In this document: positions 1-7,368 of the stretch, piece after piece | How positions within the stretch are numbered: the first letter of the stretch is position 1 | Layout: each line of letters begins with the position of its first letter | Assembly (NCBI RefSeq): GCF_900114385.1 | Contig: NZ_FOSW01000012.1 | Span: 62,001-126,000, forward strand | DNA from: Geodermatophilus ruber | GTDB lineage: Bacteria > Actinomycetota > Actinomycetes > Mycobacteriales > Geodermatophilaceae | Length of the DNA stretch: 64,000 bases | Direction of reading: 5' to 3' | Program-made: the position numbers and the translations under genes | The notes under the pieces: generated by a model | What the model was told of the DNA's origin: nothing | Databases searched by the model: none | Seen by the model: the letters and a program-made list of their open reading frames with translations, nothing else

Positions 1-337
1 CCGACGGCAGCGCGCCGGGGCTGACCCCGAGGATGAACCGCCCTCCGGACAGGTGGTCGAACATCGCGGCGTGGACCGCGACCAGCGCGGGGTGCAGGTG
101 CGAGAGGTTGGTGGTCCCGGTGGCAAGGCGGATCTGCCGGGTCTCCGGGACGAGCGTGGCGAGGAAGACCAGGCTGTTGGTGATGTTCTCGTGCCGGTCG
201 GTGAGGTGCTCCCCGATGAAGGCGTCGTGGAAGCCGAGCCGGTCGGCGAGGATCACCGCCTCCCGGTCCTCGCGCAGCGTGTCGGCCCACGCCCGGCCCC
301 GCGGGTGCATCGGCATCGCGAAGTAGCCCAGTCTCAC
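1..337 (-). CDS. LLM-class flavin-dependent monooxygenase (partial, N-terminal 112 codons)
   Basis: The reverse strand reads MRLGYFAMPMHPRGR..., then a DREAVILADRLGF segment, an F-x-GEH motif and LATGTTNLSHLHP, the typical N-terminal half of a bacterial-luciferase TIM barrel. The start is GTG at 337 with an AGAGGGG ribosome site about 8 bases upstream. The gene runs off the left edge of the window, so the C-terminal two thirds are unseen. Members of this family use reduced FMN and oxygen to oxidise or cleave organic substrates and need a partner flavin reductase; the divergent gene at 529 encodes one. The substrate cannot be told from this fragment; ring-cleaving members such as RutA-like enzymes are one option. 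Confidence 0.85.
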   Translation of the reverse strand, partial: MRLGYFAMPMHPRGRAWADTLREDREAVILADRLGFHDAFIGEHLTDRHENITNSLVFLATLVPETRQIRLATGTTNLSHLHPALVAVHAAMFDHLSGGRFILGVSPGALPS

Positions 338-528
338 GACGATCCCCTCTGCGGCGGCCGGTGGTCGTCGCAGTCTCGGGCGGGGGCGCCGCGAGGACAG
401 TGTCGGCGGCTGTGAAGTTCACCGGCGCGGGATGACGGCCTCCACCATCCCGCGGGCGGCCCGTCCCGGGTCTACTCGGCGGACCGCGCCCGCGTCCCGG
501 GTGCGAACGGCCTCCAAGGACGGTCCGC

Positions 529-1677
529 GTGGCGACCTCGGCGAGCGCAGGCATCCCGGCGTGCGATCCGGCGACCTTCCGCCATGTCGTCGGCCATCTC
601 GCCAGCGGCGTGACGCTGGTGACCACCCGGACGGCTGCGGGCAGCTTCGGCATGACGGCGAGCTCGGTGACCTCGCTGTCGCTGAGCCCGCCGATGATGC
701 TGGCCTGCCTGAACACCACCTCGACGACGTGCGCCGCCGTCGTCGAGGCCGGTGCCTACGCCGTCAACGTCCTCGGCCAGGGCCAGGGGCACCTCGCCCA
801 GCAGTTCGCCACCCCGTCCGCCGACAAGTTCACCGGCGTCCGGGTGGTCGAGGGGGCGCTGGGCCTGCCGGTCCTGGCCGACGCCCTGGCCCGGATCGAG
901 TGCGAGGTCGTGGAGCAGGTCCAGGCGGCCACGCACACCGTCTTCCTGGGCCGGGTGCTGCACGCCGAGGCGGCCCCGGGCAGCCCGCTGACCTACTTCC
1001 GCGGCGGGTTCGGCCGGTTCGAGTTCACCCGGGACGACGAGGTCTACCAGCGGGCCCGCCGGCAGGTGCTCGACCGGGCCTACGCCCCCGACGCGGTCCT
1101 CTCCCTCGACGACCTCGCCTACACCCTCGACGTCGACAAGCCGGCGGCGTTCTACGCCCTCACCCGGCTGACCGCCGACGGGCTGGTCCGCCGCGACCCC
1201 GACCGGGGCTACGTGGTGGTGCCGTTCGACACCCGCACCTCCGACGCCACCTTCGACGCCCGCTGCGCCATCGAGCTGGGAGTGGTCGACATGGTCATCG
1301 GCCGGGTGCCGGCCGACGAGCTGGCCGCGCTGCGCGCCCGGTTCGAGGCCATGGCGGCGCTGCTGGTCGGTGACCGTTTCGTCGACTTCGACGGCTACCT
1401 CGACGCCAACTACGCCTTCCACGAGACGCTGGTCGCGCTGGCACGCAGCGCGCCGCTCACCACGGCGTTCGCGCAGCTGCACATCCGGAGCGTCATGACC
1501 CGCAGCTTCGGGGCCACGCCGGTGACCTCGCAGCGCTTCATCGAGGCCCAGCGTGGGATCACCGAGGGCCTGGAACGCGGCGACGGCGCGGCCGCGCGGG
1601 CGGCGGTCCACCGCTACACGGAGCTGGCCAAGCAGCGGGTGCGGCAGATCCTCGAGCAGACCGGCGGGCGGCTCTGA
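529..1677 (+). CDS. Flavin reductase domain fused to GntR-type winged helix and FCD domain
   Basis: This 382-residue protein has two parts. Residues about 8-165 are an FMN-binding flavin reductase of the HpaC/RutF type, with the signature GMTASSVTSLSLSPP. Residues about 175-235 form a winged helix (LSLDDLAYTLDVDKPAAFYA, then LTADGLVRRD and RGYVVVPFD). The remainder is an all-helical FCD-like ligand domain with an F-H-E-T-L segment, although the usual E-H-x-x-I metal histidine reads EAQRGI. The start is GTG at 529 with AAGGA at 516-520. It diverges from the FMN monooxygenase at 337, for which it could supply reduced FMN while also sensing ligand or flavin. Reductase and GntR regulator are usually separate proteins; the fusion is read directly from one uninterrupted frame. 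Confidence 0.85.
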   Translation: MATSASAGIPACDPATFRHVVGHLASGVTLVTTRTAAGSFGMTASSVTSLSLSPPMMLACLNTTSTTCAAVVEAGAYAVNVLGQGQGHLAQQFATPSADKFTGVRVVEGALGLPVLADALARIECEVVEQVQAATHTVFLGRVLHAEAAPGSPLTYFRGGFGRFEFTRDDEVYQRARRQVLDRAYAPDAVLSLDDLAYTLDVDKPAAFYALTRLTADGLVRRDPDRGYVVVPFDTRTSDATFDARCAIELGVVDMVIGRVPADELAALRARFEAMAALLVGDRFVDFDGYLDANYAFHETLVALARSAPLTTAFAQLHIRSVMTRSFGATPVTSQRFIEAQRGITEGLERGDGAAARAAVHRYTELAKQRVRQILEQTGGRL

Positions 1678-1681
1678 GGCC

Positions 1682-1716
1682 GGCGCCGCCCCGCTCAGGC
1701 GGGGCCGCCCGGCGCC
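1682..1716. terminator. Hairpin between convergent genes
   Basis: The arms GCCCCGC (1688-1694) and GCGGGGC (1699-1705) enclose the loop TCAG, and an outer GGCGCC pair lies at 1682-1687 and 1711-1716. The loop contains the stop codon of the minus-strand asparaginase. The site lies between convergent stops, so it probably acts in both directions; there is no U-tract. Confidence 0.5.
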
Positions 1717-2714
1717 GCGCCGCGGGCGGTGATCGTCGCCCGCACCTGCGCGGGCTCGGTGCCGCCGGCGAGCAGTGCCCACAGCAGCAGGCGGGCCTTG
1801 CGGGGGTCCAGCCACCCCGCCGGCACCACGCCACGGGCCAGCAGGTCCTGCTCGGAGCCGACGAACCCGTACGTCCCGCCGAGCACGGGGCCACCGCCGG
1901 TCCGGCCGGCGAGCACCACCGGCCCGCGCTCCACCGCGGCGCTCACGGTCTCGGCCAGGGCGGCCGGGACGTGCCCGGCGCCGAACCCGGCCAGCACCAC
2001 ACCGTCGTGGCCGGCGTCCAGGACCAGGCGCAGCAGCTCACCGGTGTCGCCGAGGTGGGTCTCCAGCAGCGCGACCCGCGGGTTCCGGCCGGCCGACGGG
2101 CCGGGCAGCCGGGGCCAGCGGGCGGCCCGGCCGGCGTAGGTGACCCGGCGCTCGTGCACCCGGCCGACCGGGCCGAAGGCGCCCGAGGTGAAGGCGTGCA
2201 GCGCGATGCTGTCGGTCTTGCGCACGCGGGCGGCGGCGTGCACCTGGTCGTCGAGGACGACGAGCGCACCACGCCCCCGCGAGGCGGCCGCGGCCGCGAC
2301 CACCGTGGCGGCCAGCAGGTTGGCGGGGCCGTCGGCCCCGGCCACGGCGGGTGTGCGCATCGCCCCGGTGACCACCAGGGGCTCGGGCCGGTCCCAGTAC
2401 AGGTCCAGCAGGTAGGCGGTCTCCTCGATGGTGTCGGTGCCCTGGACGACGACGACCCCGTCCGCGTCCTGCGCACGGGCCCACTCCGCCACCGCCGCGA
2501 CGTCGAGCGGGGTGAGCCAGGCGCCGGGCACCGTCCGCAGCGTGCAGGCGGCCAGGTCGGCCACCTCGGCCAGGCCGGGGACGTCGCGCACGAGATCGGC
2601 CGCCGCCAGCGTCGGCAGGGCGCCCCCGCCGGTGGACGGGGGCGTCATCGTGATCGTCCCGCCGAGCGACCCCACGACCACCCGCGGCCGCCGTGCCCCC
2701 GTGCCCATGCCCAT
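1695..2714 (-). CDS. L-asparaginase-family amidohydrolase
   Basis: This 339-residue protein hydrolyses an amide such as L-asparagine. It shows both halves of the asparaginase active site: GSLGGTITM near the N-terminus (catalytic Thr) and QGTDTIEETAYLLDL around residue 90 (Thr-Asp), followed by RVRKTDS with the conserved lysine region. The start is ATG at 2714, with GGAGGG seven bases upstream; a second ATG lies two codons later. No signal peptide is visible, so it is probably cytoplasmic. It is divergent from the cyclic-amide hydrolase at 2787 and convergent with the reductase-regulator fusion. In this setting it may deamidate a pathway intermediate rather than asparagine itself; that is inference. 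Confidence 0.88.
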   Translation of the reverse strand: MGMGTGARRPRVVVGSLGGTITMTPPSTGGGALPTLAAADLVRDVPGLAEVADLAACTLRTVPGAWLTPLDVAAVAEWARAQDADGVVVVQGTDTIEETAYLLDLYWDRPEPLVVTGAMRTPAVAGADGPANLLAATVVAAAAASRGRGALVVLDDQVHAAARVRKTDSIALHAFTSGAFGPVGRVHERRVTYAGRAARWPRLPGPSAGRNPRVALLETHLGDTGELLRLVLDAGHDGVVLAGFGAGHVPAALAETVSAAVERGPVVLAGRTGGGPVLGGTYGFVGSEQDLLARGVVPAGWLDPRKARLLLWALLAGGTEPAQVRATITARGAAPGGPA

Positions 2715-2786
2715 GCCCCGGCCCTCCCCTTCCCCGCCCGGACGGGTGGGGCCACCGTACGACCGGCCCGACCCGAGGAGCACCCC

Positions 2787-4154
2787 GTGACCGAACTGGA
2801 CCTGCTCGTCGCCGGCGGCACCGTCGTCACGCCCGGCGGCCGGCGCCGGGCGCACGTCGGGGTGCGCGACGGCGTCGTGGTCCACCTCGGCCCGGCCGGC
2901 CCCGCAGGGGAGCTCCCCGCCGCCCGCACCGTGGACGCGGCCGGGCTGGTCGTGCTGCCCGGCGGCGTGGACACCCACGTCCACCTCATGGACCCGGGCA
3001 GCCCGGAGCGGGAGGACTTCCCGACCGGGACCGCCGCGGCCACCGCGGCGGGCGTGACGACGATCGTCGAGCACAGCCACGGCTCCCCCGTCCGGACCGT
3101 CGCCGACCTGCGGGACAAGACCGCCTACCTGCGCGACCGGTCCGACGTCGACTTCGGCCTGGCCGCCCACGCCTGGCCGGGTTCCGCGCGCGAGGTCGCG
3201 GGCCTGTGGGCCGCCGGGGTGACCTTCTTCAAGGTCTTCACCTGCACCACCCACGGCGTGCCCGGGCACGACGCGGCCCGCCTGAAGGAGCACCTGACCG
3301 CGACCGCCGAGGCCGGCGCGGTCAGCCTGCTGCACTGCGAGGACGAGTCGCTCACCGAGGCGGCCGAGACCCTGCTGCGCACGGCGGGCCGCACCGACGG
3401 CGGCGTCCTGCCCGACTGGCGCAGCCGGGACGCCGAGCTCGTCGCCGCCGTCGTCGCGGCGCTGCTGGTCCGGCGCACCGGGGCCCGCGCCACCGTGGCC
3501 CACGTCAGCCATCCCGAGGTCGCCGGCTACCTCGCCGGGGAGCGGGCCCGCGGGGCCGCGCTGGCCGCGGAGGGCTGCCCGCAGTACTTCCTGCTGCGCG
3601 AGGAGGAGGTGCTCGACCACGGGCCGCTGCGGAAGTTCACCCCGCCGGCGCGGGCCCGCACCGACGCCGACGAGGCGGAGATGTGGCAGCTGCTGCGCTC
3701 CGGCGTGCTCACCCACATGTCCAGCGACCACGCGCCCTCGACGCTGGAGCAGAAGCGCGCCGGGGACATCTGGAACGTGCACTTCGGCCTGCCCGGGCTC
3801 GACAGCACGATGGCCCTGCTGCTCGACGCCGTCGCCCGCGGCCACCTGTCGTACGAGGACGTCGCCCGCGTGTACGGCGAGCGCCCGGCGCGGACCTACG
3901 GGCTGTGGCCGCGCAAGGGTCGGATCGCCGTCGGCGCGGACGCGGACCTGGTGCTGGTCGACCCGGGGCAGGAGCGGACGCTGCGCCACGAGGACGTGCT
4001 GTCCAAGGCCGGCTGGACGCCGTTCGCCGGTCGCACGGTGCGCGGGTGCGTGGTGCAGACCTACCTGCGCGGCGCGCTGGTCGCCGAGGCGGGGCGGCCG
4101 GCCCGCGCCCGCTCCGGCCGGCTCCTCCACGGCGCGGGGTGGTGCCCCCGCTGA
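2787..4154 (+). CDS. Cyclic-amide amidohydrolase (dihydroorotase/hydantoinase/allantoinase family)
   Basis: This 455-residue enzyme belongs to the metal-dependent amidohydrolase superfamily. The metal ligands are all visible: DTHVHLMDPG near residue 57, FFKVF with the lysine that is carboxylated in this family, LLHCED, VAHVSHPE and the late SSDHAPS aspartate. Family members open cyclic amides (dihydropyrimidines, hydantoins, allantoin, dihydroorotate). A pyrimidine role as dihydroorotase is unlikely because there are no pyr genes nearby. The start is GTG at 2787 with GAGGAG six bases upstream. It heads a plus-strand series with aldehyde dehydrogenase and a crotonase, which points to catabolism of an N-heterocycle or cyclic imide. 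Confidence 0.88.
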   Translation: MTELDLLVAGGTVVTPGGRRRAHVGVRDGVVVHLGPAGPAGELPAARTVDAAGLVVLPGGVDTHVHLMDPGSPEREDFPTGTAAATAAGVTTIVEHSHGSPVRTVADLRDKTAYLRDRSDVDFGLAAHAWPGSAREVAGLWAAGVTFFKVFTCTTHGVPGHDAARLKEHLTATAEAGAVSLLHCEDESLTEAAETLLRTAGRTDGGVLPDWRSRDAELVAAVVAALLVRRTGARATVAHVSHPEVAGYLAGERARGAALAAEGCPQYFLLREEEVLDHGPLRKFTPPARARTDADEAEMWQLLRSGVLTHMSSDHAPSTLEQKRAGDIWNVHFGLPGLDSTMALLLDAVARGHLSYEDVARVYGERPARTYGLWPRKGRIAVGADADLVLVDPGQERTLRHEDVLSKAGWTPFAGRTVRGCVVQTYLRGALVAEAGRPARARSGRLLHGAGWCPR

Positions 4155-4165
4155 CCACCGTCCCC

Positions 4166-4194
4166 TTGTCCCGCCCCGGGGTCGTCCCTAGGGT
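4166..4194 (+). promoter_or_regulatory. Candidate promoter for aldehyde dehydrogenase gene
   Basis: TTGTCC (4166-4171) and TAGGGT (4189-4194) are separated by exactly 17 bases in the 108-base gap before the aldehyde dehydrogenase start. This suggests that gene and the following crotonase can be transcribed separately from the amidohydrolase. Confidence 0.45.
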
Positions 4195-4262
4195 CGCCGC
4201 ACCGCGTGCACCGGCCCGTCCCCGCATCCGGCCCCACGTCGCCATCCCCCCGAGGAGCGTTC

Positions 4263-5801
4263 GTGACCCTCTCGCCCCCCTCCCCGTCCGTGGTGGACCT
4301 GCCGGTCGCCGCCCTCCCGACCGGCCTGCGGATCGGCGGTGAGCTGCTGCCCGGCCGGGCCGACCCCATCGAGGTGCTGAACCCGGCCACCGGGCAGGCC
4401 TTCGCCTCGGTGGCCGCCGCCGACGCCGCCGATGTCGACCGGGCCGTGCAGGTGGCGCACGAGACCTTCCGCTCCGGGGTGTGGAGTCGGCTGCCGATCC
4501 ACGACCGGGCGCAGCTGGTGCACCGCTTCGCCGACGGCATCGAGGCCCGCATGGCCGACCTCTACACGCTCGAGACACGGAACAACGGCCGGCCGATCAC
4601 CGAGACCCGGGCGCAGATCACCCGGCTGCCCGAGTGGTACCGGTACAACGCCGCGCTGCTGCTGGCCGACCGCGACGCGGTGGTGCCGCTGCGCGGGGAC
4701 TACCACGCGTACACCAGCCGCTTCCCGCTCGGCGTGGTCGGCATCCTGGCGCCGTTCAACCACCCGATGATGATCGCCTCCAAGAGCCTCGCCCCGGCGC
4801 TGGCGACCGGCAACAGCGTGGTCCTCAAGCCCTCGGAGCAGACGCCGCTGACGGCCCTGCTGCTGGCCGACATCGCCGCCGAGGCCGGCATCCCGCCGGG
4901 GGTGCTCAACGTGGTGAACGGGCTGGGCGCCAGCACGGGTGCGGCGCTGACCGAGCACCCGCGGGTTGCGAAGGTGGTCTTCACCGGCGGCACGGAGCCC
5001 GGCCGGGCCATCTCGGTGGCCGCCGCCCGCCGCTTCGCCAAGGCCACCCTCGAGCTCGGCGGCAAGTCCCCGGTCCTCGTCTTCGCCGACACCCCGGTGG
5101 ACGTCGCCGCCCGCGGCGCGGCCTTCGCCGGGTTCATCGGCGCCGGCCAGACCTGCATCGCCGGCAGCCGGCTGCTGGTCCAGCGGGAGATCTACGCCGA
5201 CGTGGTCGACGCGCTGGCCGAGCAGGCCGGGCGGATCCGGATCGGCGACCCGGCCGAGCCTGCGACCCAGCTGGGCCCGGTCATCTCCGCGCGGGCCCGC
5301 ACCCGCATCCTCGGCGCCGTCGAGCGGGGCGTCGCCGAGGGGGCGCGGCTGGTCACCGGCGGCCGGGCCGCCGGCGTCCCGGAGCTGCCCGGGGGCTTCT
5401 TCGTCGAGCCGACGGTGCTCGCCGACGTGCGCAACGACATGGAGATCGCCCGGCAGGAGATCTTCGGGCCGGTGGTCGTGGTCATCCCCTTCGACGACGA
5501 GGAGGACGCCGTCCGGCAGGCCAACGACTCGCCGTTCGCCCTCGGCTCGGCGATCTGGACCCGGGACGTCGCCCGCGCCCACCGCGTCGCCTCGCAGCTG
5601 GAGATGGGCATGGTGTGGATCAACGACCACCACCGGCTGGACCCCTCCTCCCCGTGGGGCGGGCTCAAGGAGAGCGGCACCGGCCGCGAGGGCGGCTGGG
5701 AGTCCTTCCACGACTTCACCCACGTCCGGGCGGTGACCGTGCGGACCGCGCCGGACGACGTCGACTGGTACGGCGGGCGCGCCACGGGACGGCTGAACTG
5801 A
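4263..5801 (+). CDS. NAD(P)-dependent aldehyde dehydrogenase
   Basis: This 512-residue enzyme oxidises an aldehyde to its acid. The active-site Glu is in LELGGKSP (residue about 265), the nucleophilic Cys in GQTCIAGSR (about 298), and the cofactor segment is APFNHPM. Its length is normal for the ALDH superfamily. The chosen start is GTG at 4263, preceded by GAGGAG at 4252-4257; an in-frame ATG further upstream lacks such a site. The stop codon overlaps the next start (TGATG), so it is translationally coupled with the crotonase. The substrate is unknown; semialdehydes such as succinate semialdehyde arise in many N-heterocycle pathways. Confidence 0.93.
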   Translation: MTLSPPSPSVVDLPVAALPTGLRIGGELLPGRADPIEVLNPATGQAFASVAAADAADVDRAVQVAHETFRSGVWSRLPIHDRAQLVHRFADGIEARMADLYTLETRNNGRPITETRAQITRLPEWYRYNAALLLADRDAVVPLRGDYHAYTSRFPLGVVGILAPFNHPMMIASKSLAPALATGNSVVLKPSEQTPLTALLLADIAAEAGIPPGVLNVVNGLGASTGAALTEHPRVAKVVFTGGTEPGRAISVAAARRFAKATLELGGKSPVLVFADTPVDVAARGAAFAGFIGAGQTCIAGSRLLVQREIYADVVDALAEQAGRIRIGDPAEPATQLGPVISARARTRILGAVERGVAEGARLVTGGRAAGVPELPGGFFVEPTVLADVRNDMEIARQEIFGPVVVVIPFDDEEDAVRQANDSPFALGSAIWTRDVARAHRVASQLEMGMVWINDHHRLDPSSPWGGLKESGTGREGGWESFHDFTHVRAVTVRTAPDDVDWYGGRATGRLN

Positions 5802-6511
5802 TGGCCGGGCTGACGGTCTCCCCGGTCACCGACGGCGTCGTCGTCGCCGACGTCGACCGCCCCGACCACCTGTGGGCCCTCGACGACCTGCGCGCGCTGG
5901 CCGGCCTGCTCACCGACCCGCCGGAGGGTGCGCACGTGCTGCGGGTGCGCTCGCGCGGGGCGGCGTTCTGCCTCGGCCGCGAGCGCGGCGGCACCAGCAC
6001 CGCCCCCGGCGCGGTGCGCGGCGAGGCCGAGACCCTGGTGTCCGTCACCCGCGCGTTCCGCCGTACCCGGCTGGTCACCGTCGCCGAGGTGCAGGGCGAC
6101 GCCGCCGGGTTCGGCGTCGGCGTGGTGGCCGCCTGCGACGTCGCGGTGGCGGTGGCCGACGCCCGGTTCTCCTTCCCCGAGGTGGGCATCGGGCTGGCGC
6201 CGGCCCTGGTGCTGACCTGGCTGCCGCGGCTGGTCGGCGAGCGGCAGGCGTTCTGGCTGACCGCCACCGGGGAGCAGGTCCCCGCCGCCCGGGCGCTGGA
6301 GCTGGGCCTGCTCAACGCCGTCGTCGCCGCCCCGGAGGAGCTGGGCAAGGACGTCGACGAGCGGGTGGCGGTGCTGCGGTCCCGCAGCCCGCGGGTGCAC
6401 GCGGAGATCCGCGACATGCTCCGCGCCTTCGCCGCGGTCGGCGAGGACCAGGCGCTGGACATGAGCATCGACCGCCTGGTGGTGGGGTCGATGCGCCGCG
6501 GCGAGGACTGA
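5801..6511 (+). CDS. Enoyl-CoA hydratase/isomerase-family protein (atypical active site)
   Basis: This is a 236-residue crotonase-fold protein. The core V-Q-G-D-A-A-G-F-G-V-G-V-V-A-A-C-D aligns with the family's G-G-G-C-E-L-A-x-x-C-D stretch, but the first catalytic Glu is replaced by Gly. The second Glu is kept in FSFPEVGIGL. True hydratases need both, so this is more likely an isomerase, hydrolase or other crotonase activity on a CoA ester. The ATG overlaps the aldehyde dehydrogenase stop by one base. It is the last gene of the plus-strand catabolic series. Confidence 0.85.
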   Translation: MAGLTVSPVTDGVVVADVDRPDHLWALDDLRALAGLLTDPPEGAHVLRVRSRGAAFCLGRERGGTSTAPGAVRGEAETLVSVTRAFRRTRLVTVAEVQGDAAGFGVGVVAACDVAVAVADARFSFPEVGIGLAPALVLTWLPRLVGERQAFWLTATGEQVPAARALELGLLNAVVAAPEELGKDVDERVAVLRSRSPRVHAEIRDMLRAFAAVGEDQALDMSIDRLVVGSMRRGED

Positions 6512-6578
6512 CGGCACTCCGCGGGGGCCGCACCCCCGTGGGCGGCGGCCCCCGCGAGCCGGTGGACCCGCGTCAGTC
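6506..6578. terminator. Two-tier hairpin shared by convergent genes
   Basis: The inner arms CGCGGGGGCCGC (6520-6531) and GCGGCCCCCGCG (6545-6556) are perfect complements. The outer arms GACTGACG (6506-6513) and CGTCAGTC (6571-6578) contain the two convergent stop codons opposite each other. It is probably a bidirectional terminator. Confidence 0.6.
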
Positions 6579-7259
6579 GACCAGGGCGACCGCCCGGGTC
6601 GGCCCGCCGTGGGCGCCACGCACCTTGAGCGGGAAGCCGACGAACGTGAAGCGCGTGTCGACCACCTGGTCGAGGTTGGCCAGGTTCTCGTAGTGGGTGA
6701 TGTGCTCCCGCCGGCACATCATGTGCACCGGGTAGGACTTGCTGGCCGGGTTGTCCGGCGTGGGGCTGTCCACCCCGAAGGTCTTGACGCCGCGCTGGAC
6801 GATCCACTCGGCCGCCGACGCCCCGAGGCCGGCGAAGTCGGTCAGGTACCGCGGGTCCCCGACGTACTTGTTCCAGGTCGCGGTGTGGAACAGCACGATG
6901 TCGCCCGGCCGCACCTCGACCGACGACTCGGCCTCGACGCGGTCGAGGTCCTCGGCGGTGATGTCGGTCTGCGGGACGAACGCGGTCACGTCCAGGCAGA
7001 CCGCCGGGCCGTAGAAGAGGTCGAGGGACATCTGGTCGATCGTCTCGGCCCCCGGCGTGGGGTCGAGGTGGGAGAACGAGTCGACGTGGGTGGGCCCGTT
7101 GTCGTTGAGCATGAAACCGGTGGTCTGGAAGGAGAAGCCGCCCTCGAAGCGGGGCGCGGTCTCCTCGTGGGTCGCGTGCTCGAACTGGACCGTCTTCAGA
7201 TGGCCCGGGTAGACCTTCATCCCCTCGTAGATGTCCTGCGACAGGTCGACGATCCGCAT
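6573..7259 (-). CDS. Cyclase-family protein (kynurenine-formamidase-like metal hydrolase)
   Basis: This 228-residue protein belongs to the cyclase/KynB-like family, which hydrolyses amides, formamides or lactones using a bound metal. The family signature is seen as GPTHVDSFSH, matching the G-T-H-x-D-x(3)-H core. The start is ATG at 7259 with GAGGAG just upstream; a longer in-frame start 11 codons earlier has no better site. It lies downstream of the molybdenum hydroxylase genes on the same strand, but a hairpin at 7335-7362 separates them. It may open a ring or cleave a formamide after oxidation of the heterocycle; that is inference. Confidence 0.85.
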   Translation of the reverse strand: MRIVDLSQDIYEGMKVYPGHLKTVQFEHATHEETAPRFEGGFSFQTTGFMLNDNGPTHVDSFSHLDPTPGAETIDQMSLDLFYGPAVCLDVTAFVPQTDITAEDLDRVEAESSVEVRPGDIVLFHTATWNKYVGDPRYLTDFAGLGASAAEWIVQRGVKTFGVDSPTPDNPASKSYPVHMMCRREHITHYENLANLDQVVDTRFTFVGFPLKVRGAHGGPTRAVALVD

Positions 7260-7334
7260 GCGCGCTCCTCGGTCGGTGGGACGGTCGGACAACGCATCGT
7301 CGTGGGCCCGGCGGGCCGCTCACCATGTGCGTGG

Positions 7335-7362
7335 GCACAGGCCCCGACGCCGGGGGCTGTGC
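7335..7362. terminator. Hairpin after molybdenum hydroxylase large subunit
   Basis: GCACAG-G-CCCCG and CGGGG-G-CTGTGC flank the loop ACGC, an 11-bp stem with one mismatch. It begins six bases past the stop codon of the large-subunit gene on the minus strand, and probably ends that transcript. Confidence 0.5.
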
Positions 7363-7368
7363 TCCCGC

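Noticed and set aside
2715-4130. Upstream extension of the asparaginase frame on the minus strand (811 codons in all)
   Set aside because: The extra part is antisense to the amidohydrolase and shows no family sequence; ATG 2714 has a ribosome site.
2787-4154. Dihydroorotase of pyrimidine synthesis (pyrC)
   Set aside because: No pyr genes are nearby and the neighbours are catabolic; the motif set is common to hydantoinases and allantoinases.
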